From Bullera alba (lineage: Eukaryota; Basidiomycota; Tremellomycetes; Tremellales; Bulleraceae): a DNA stretch of 64,000 nt. Positions 59,701 through 64,000 of this stretch are shown here, piece by piece (positions within the stretch are counted from its first letter, which is position 1; every line of letters begins with the position of its first letter). The DNA lies in the NCBI GenBank assembly GCA_001600095.1, contig BCIX01000005.1, positions 1,308,523 to 1,372,522 on the forward strand, in the 5' to 3' direction. The notes under the pieces were generated by a model that was not told the DNA's origin, searched no databases, and saw nothing but the letters and a program-made list of their open reading frames with translations. Position numbers and translations under genes: made by a program.

Positions 59701-61451
59701 TTACCCCAGTGCGACCGCAATGCAATCCGTGGAGATCGCCTGCGACACCATCCTCACCGGCAAGGCCAAGATCATGCTCGCCGGTGGATTCGACGACTTT
59801 TCCGAAGAAGGCTCGTTTGAATTCGCCAACATGAAGGCCACGAGCAACGCCGAGACCGAGTTTGCCATGGGTCGAGAGCCAAACGAGTTCTCCCGACCCA
59901 TGACCAGCACCCGAGCTGGATTCATGGAGGCCATGGGCTGTGGTGTCCACGTGATCATGTCTGCCAAGACGGCGCTCGACCTCGGATGCGCCATCCAGGG
60001 TATCGTCGCCTACACCTCGACCCACATGGACAAGGCTGGTCGATCCGTCCCCGCCCCAGGCCAGGGTGTCCTCTCCGACGCCCGAGAAATCACCCCGAAA
60101 GACCCCCTGCCCATCCTCGACGTCAAGTACCGAACGCGTCAACTCGCCTACCGCCGAAAGCAAATCTCCCAGTGGCTCGAAAACGAGCACGACCTCTTGC
60201 GAGAAGAGCTCGAGGCTCGACAGGCTTCTGAAAACGCCGACTGGTTCAAGTCCCGACTCGACTTTATCAACGACGAGGCCAAGCGACAGGAAAAGGACGC
60301 TCTCGCCACGTTTGGCATGCTCGAAGGTAGCCACCCCAATATCGCGCCCCTGCGCCGAGCACTCGCCGTCTGGGGTCTCAACGCCGATTCCGTCGGCGTC
60401 ATCTCCTGCCACGGAACATCCACCAAGGCCAACGACAAGAACGAGTCCCACGTCTACAACCAGCAATTCGACCAACTCGGTCGATCCGTCGGCAATGCCG
60501 TGCCCGTCATCACCCAAAAGTCCCTCACCGGTCACCCCAAGGGTGGTGCCGCGGCGTGGATGTTCAACGGCATGCTCCAGACCCTCAACACGGCCGTCGT
60601 CCCGGGCAACCACAACGCGGACAACATCTCTGCCGAGCTCCGCGCGTTCCCACACTTGTTCTACCCGTCCAAGCCGATGAAACTCGTCCGACTCGAGTGT
60701 GGTCTCCTCACCTCGTTTGGTTTCGGTCAGGTCGGTGGACAAGCCGCCATCGTCCACCCTCGATACCTGTTCGCCTCGCTACAACCCCACGAGCTGTCCG
60801 AGTACAAGGCGAAACGCCGAAGCCGAGAGCTCAACTCCTACGCCCGATTCTCCTCGTCAATGGTGCAGAACAACCTGGTCCAGATCAAGGACTCGCCGCC
60901 ATACCCCAGCGAGCTGGAGCAAAAGGTCTTGTTGAACCCCCTGGCCCGAGCCGAGCCGGTCAAGGGCAAGTCGTCCTTTGCGTTCCCATCGAAACTCGCC
61001 TCCTCGGTCCCGCTCAAGGGCGCCAACGCCGAGACGCTCAAGACGCTCTTTGCCCAGACTGGGGACATTGCCGGAGTGGGCGTGGACACCGAGTTGATCA
61101 GCGCAGTGCCCACGTCCGAGACGTTCCGCCAGCGCAACTTTACCGAGGGCGAGATTGCTTATTGCTCCAAGGCGGCCGACCCGTCCGCTTCGTTCGCCGC
61201 GAGGTGGGCGGCCAAGGAGGCCGTGTTCAAGGCGCTCAAGGTGGAGGGCAAGGGCGCCGGGGCTAGCATGAAGGAGATTGAGATTGTGTCATCGGCATCC
61301 GGTCCAGAGGTGAGCAAAACACTTTGCAATTGAGCTAACCACCCAGGTCAAGCTCTCTGGAGATGCTGCCGCCGCCGCCGGAGGCAAGACGATCAAAGTC
61401 TCCCTCTCCCACTCTGACGCCTCGGTCGTCGCGTTTGCCATTGCGCAGTAG
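56735..61451 (+). CDS. FAS2: Fatty acid synthase alpha chain, KR-KS-PPT only
   Basis: Eleven exons: 56735-56800, 56875-56903, 56951-57042, 57091-57234, 57267-57626, 57660-57902, 57936-59018, 59052-59562, 59595-59675, 59710-61309 and 61347-61451, exactly 1438 codons (1437 residues). Early exons join to [18 protein letters not shown], which in yeast lies just after ACP. Ketoreductase: nucleotide-binding GVGKGSIG near residue 254. Ketosynthase: catalytic Cys in GACATA near 870, His in [10 protein letters not shown] near 1103 and in GHPKGG near 1144. Phosphopantetheinyl transferase: GVGVDTEL near 1325 and [12 protein letters not shown] near 1369. The N-terminal MPT fragment and ACP of ascomycete alpha chains are missing here and found on the beta chain. 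Confidence 0.95.
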
Positions 61452-62404
61452 TTTCTCATTCACGCCCGGGGTACACCCCCATAGATACAGTCACGAGCCG
61501 GCTCATAGAGGTTTTTCATGCATGTACATAAGGTCTGAACGTCTCGTGTCTGGAGTGAGGTGCTCGGGTGATACAGCTCCTGATTGCCCAAAGAGGAAAG
61601 TCTGCTTGACGGGTTTGTTGTTTTCGGGTCTCTATTGTCCTCGTTAGGGTTCGCGGGAGTCAGTCGAGGGTTGTGTGGGTGGTCGGGGAGGGCCAGATGG
61701 ACGTCTCAAGCACCAGGGCACTGCCAATCATCGGACCAGTACGCAGGTCACCTCTCCCATACCCGACCTGGCGAAACCTACTCTCCATCAGCTCGTCAGC
61801 GGACGGGGCCAAAGGAGGACTTGGACTGCTGGGGACAAAGGACAATCTCGAGCATCAAAGCCAGATTGAAGTCAGAGCCAAGAGTATCTGCACGATCGCC
61901 AGAAGCTCTGAGAGTTGGGACGTCGAGGCGATCTTCGTGACCACGTCAGTAATCACTCCGCCCTACTCCGCCATCACCCACTTCGCTCCCTCCTCACTCG
62001 GATTCATCATCTCGCAGCATCTCGCTCTCGGACAGTCTCGCCTACGCCCCTCCCGCCTCGGTCTAAGCGTCATATTAACAGTTTCAGCAGCTGGAGTACA
62101 TAGGCACCACCTCGAACATCACCTATAGCTCTCGCCCCTATCCCTGGCCGATCGTGCCGACTGAATTCACCCCGATCAGACAGGAGCTTGTGGTCACCCG
62201 GTAAATCCACACCAGAAGGGAAAGAAGCACGAGCACGAGCACACAGCAGTTTCATCAATCAACCGCCCCCATACTCCCGCTATCATAGCAGCTCCTCGGC
62301 CGTTGCTGTCAACAGTGAACACAGGATCAGAGACTTCATCTCAGACACCACCACTATCACCGCAACCACCTCATCCTCAACTTCCCCCAATCACCCTAGG
62401 CGTA
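61452..62404. promoter_or_regulatory. FAS2 3' region and G-alpha upstream region
   Basis: No supported gene. Overlapping plus-strand frames near 61584-62128 lack motifs. The stretch 62270-62400, rich in ACCAC and CACC, is probably the leader of the G-alpha gene. Confidence 0.4.
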
Positions 62405-63802
62405 ATGGGCGCATGCACATCCGCGCCAACTGGAGGCGATCCCGAAGCAGAGGCCAGGAGCAAAGCCATAGACAAAGCGCTCAAGGAGGATGAGAAGAGA
62501 TTGCAAAAGGAGGTCAAGCTGTTGTTGTTGGGAGCAGGAGCGTCGGGCAAGTCGACAGTGCTCAAGCAGGTGAGCAGACTGGGCATGGTTATAAGCTGAT
62601 CTCTAGATGCGATACATCCACAACCAACCTTTCACCCCTGATGAGATTGAGGATTACCGAAAGATTGTCTTCACCAACATCGGTAAGTAGACGTCGAGGG
62701 AATGCCGCTGAGATGGCAGTCGGCGGGATGCGCGCGATCATCGACACCATGGACGAGCTGGCCATGGCGATAGAGCCCCAGAACAGAAAGTATGTCTCGC
62801 TAGTCGATTCCGAACCCGCCATCAGCACCGGCGACATCTTCCCCATGAAGTACCTGGACGCGTTGAGGAATCTATGGAAGGACACGCAGGTGCAAGCGTG
62901 CTATGCCCGTGCTCACGAGTTTGCCCTGCAAGAAAACTTGGCATAGTGAGTGATGCCCACTGTGCCTCCTCTGACGGCTAGCTTTTACGAACCGGGCAAG
63001 TTGGAATCGCTGTTCGAGCCGAGCTACAGGCCCAACGACGATGATATCCTGAGGGTCCGAGCAAAGACGACGGGCATTAGTGAAACCAGATTCTTGGAAG
63101 CGGGCACTGGGGTCAGCTACCGCGTGCTCGATGTAGGAGGTCAGAGGTGAGCAAATGGTCCAAGAGGTCGTGCTCATTTGGCCTAGATCGGAGAGGCGGA
63201 AGTGGGCGAGCTGTTTTGAGGACGTGACGAGTATCATCTTTGTCGTCGCATTGTCAGACTATAACGCGTGTATCATCGAGGACACCAGTGAGTCTTTCGC
63301 AAGGGCTGGGTCTGTGCTGATAGGACAGGCTCGAACGGTATGATGGAGGCCATCATCCTCTGGGAGTCTATCGTCAATTCGCAGTGTGAGTGACTGTCTA
63401 TGTGGCCTCGCTGACCTGTGTAGGGTTCATCAAGACGAGTTTCGTGAGCATCACACCATTTGACCTCACTGACACCGCTAGATCCTCTTCCTGAACAAGG
63501 CCGACGTGTGCATGGTCAAGATCAGGGATCCCAACCAGCAGGTCAAGCAGCACTTTCCGGATTTCCCAGGGAAACCAGGCTCATTCAACGACTGCGTCGA
63601 CTACTTCAAGGGCAGGTTTAGGTCTCTGGCCAGGACGCCCAACAAGGAGATCTACACGCATGTCACCACCGCCGTCGACAAGGAGAATGTCAGAGTGGTG
63701 AGCAAACTCTAGTCGCTTTGCTCCTGCTGACATACTTAGGTGATGGCCGCTTGTCAGGACACGATTGTGAGGACCATGTTGGCCGACATGGCGATCCTGT
63801 AG
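62405..63802 (+). CDS. Heterotrimeric G-protein alpha subunit
   Basis: Exons are 62405-62569, 62607-62682, 62720-62945, 62982-63146, 63187-63287, 63329-63385, 63424-63443, 63482-63697 and 63740-63802, giving 362 residues. The N-terminus MGACTS offers a myristoylation glycine and a palmitoylation cysteine. GTPase motifs: P-loop [11 protein letters not shown], switch I RAKTTGI, switch II DVGGQRSERRKW, and FLNKAD. The usual TCAT guanine motif is TTAV. The C-terminus ends [18 protein letters not shown] and lacks the common NL..GL tail that contacts receptors, so it is a divergent paralogue. Membrane-associated signalling is expected from the family. Which GPA class it belongs to is not decided. 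Confidence 0.92.
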
Positions 63803-64000
63803 CAGAGCCTCGTCGCGGTGTAGGAGTCTCGTCAGGCTGGTTGGGGGTTCCAGGGCTACCTGGACCACCGGGGTTAATATCGTTCTTTTCTTATCTGGGC
63901 TTTCAACCTTTCATCCACATCACACCTCCCAGTCCCTGTAACGACGTTGAGGAGAGGTTGTGTGCGAGTATACATGCATGACTAGAACTATGACTCTAGA
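63803..64000. other. G-alpha 3' flank
   Basis: No coding feature seen up to the window edge. Confidence 0.4.

Noticed and set aside
57938..60757. Long minus-strand open frames across FAS2
   Set aside because: Same reason: shadow of the KR/KS coding frame, no motifs of their own.
1..64000. Secondary-metabolite cluster built around the oxygenase and transporter
   Set aside because: The transporter is truncated, no core synthase other than primary-metabolism FAS is present, and the oxygenase stands alone.

Overview
The window is eukaryotic nuclear DNA from a basidiomycete fungus, most likely a tremellomycete related to Cryptococcus or Kwoniella. Genes are dense and cut by many tiny introns (about 31-60 nt, GTGAGT/GTAAGT donors, CTGAC or CTAAC branch sites, CAG/TAG acceptors). 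Summed exon lengths of the models below are whole numbers of codons, which supports the junctions. No tRNA, rRNA or CRISPR was seen.

Left housekeeping block, 1-20 kb: a large coiled-coil protein running off the left edge (-), a DUF7330-like protein (+), a DUF1764 protein (-), peroxin PEX16 (+), a UBX-domain protein (-) and the fatty acid synthase beta chain FAS1 (-). Right housekeeping block, 56.7-64 kb: the fatty acid synthase alpha chain FAS2 (+) and a G-protein alpha subunit (+). FAS1 and FAS2 point away from each other and together encode the complete type I fungal synthase. The chain break is not the yeast one: the whole malonyl/palmitoyl transferase and the acyl carrier protein sit on the beta chain, and the alpha chain keeps only KR, KS and PPT.

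Between the two FAS start codons lies an accessory region of about 36.7 kb. It holds a 5'-truncated MFS transporter, a four-copy motif array with an exact 25-nt period beside a GC-rich patch, an intact F-box-like gene, an intact 2OG-Fe(II) oxygenase, the remains of a PIF1-type helicase between direct repeats, frameshifted acidic and serine-rich coding remnants, duplicated non-coding segments and minisatellites.

The most notable content is a two-gene family repeated within this region. One partner is a large protein with a CCHC-CCCH-CCHC zinc array and a C-terminal domain that, by eye, resembles the uracil-DNA glycosylase fold. The other is a protein of 126-139 residues with a conserved three-exon layout and a WWxDxD motif. 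Complete or partial pairs lie on the minus strand at 28.6-33.5, 43.5-47.6 and 49.4-50.9 kb. A divergent large member without zinc fingers is at 22.4-24.6 kb (+), and a broken small member is at about 40 kb (+). I do not recognise this pair as a described system.
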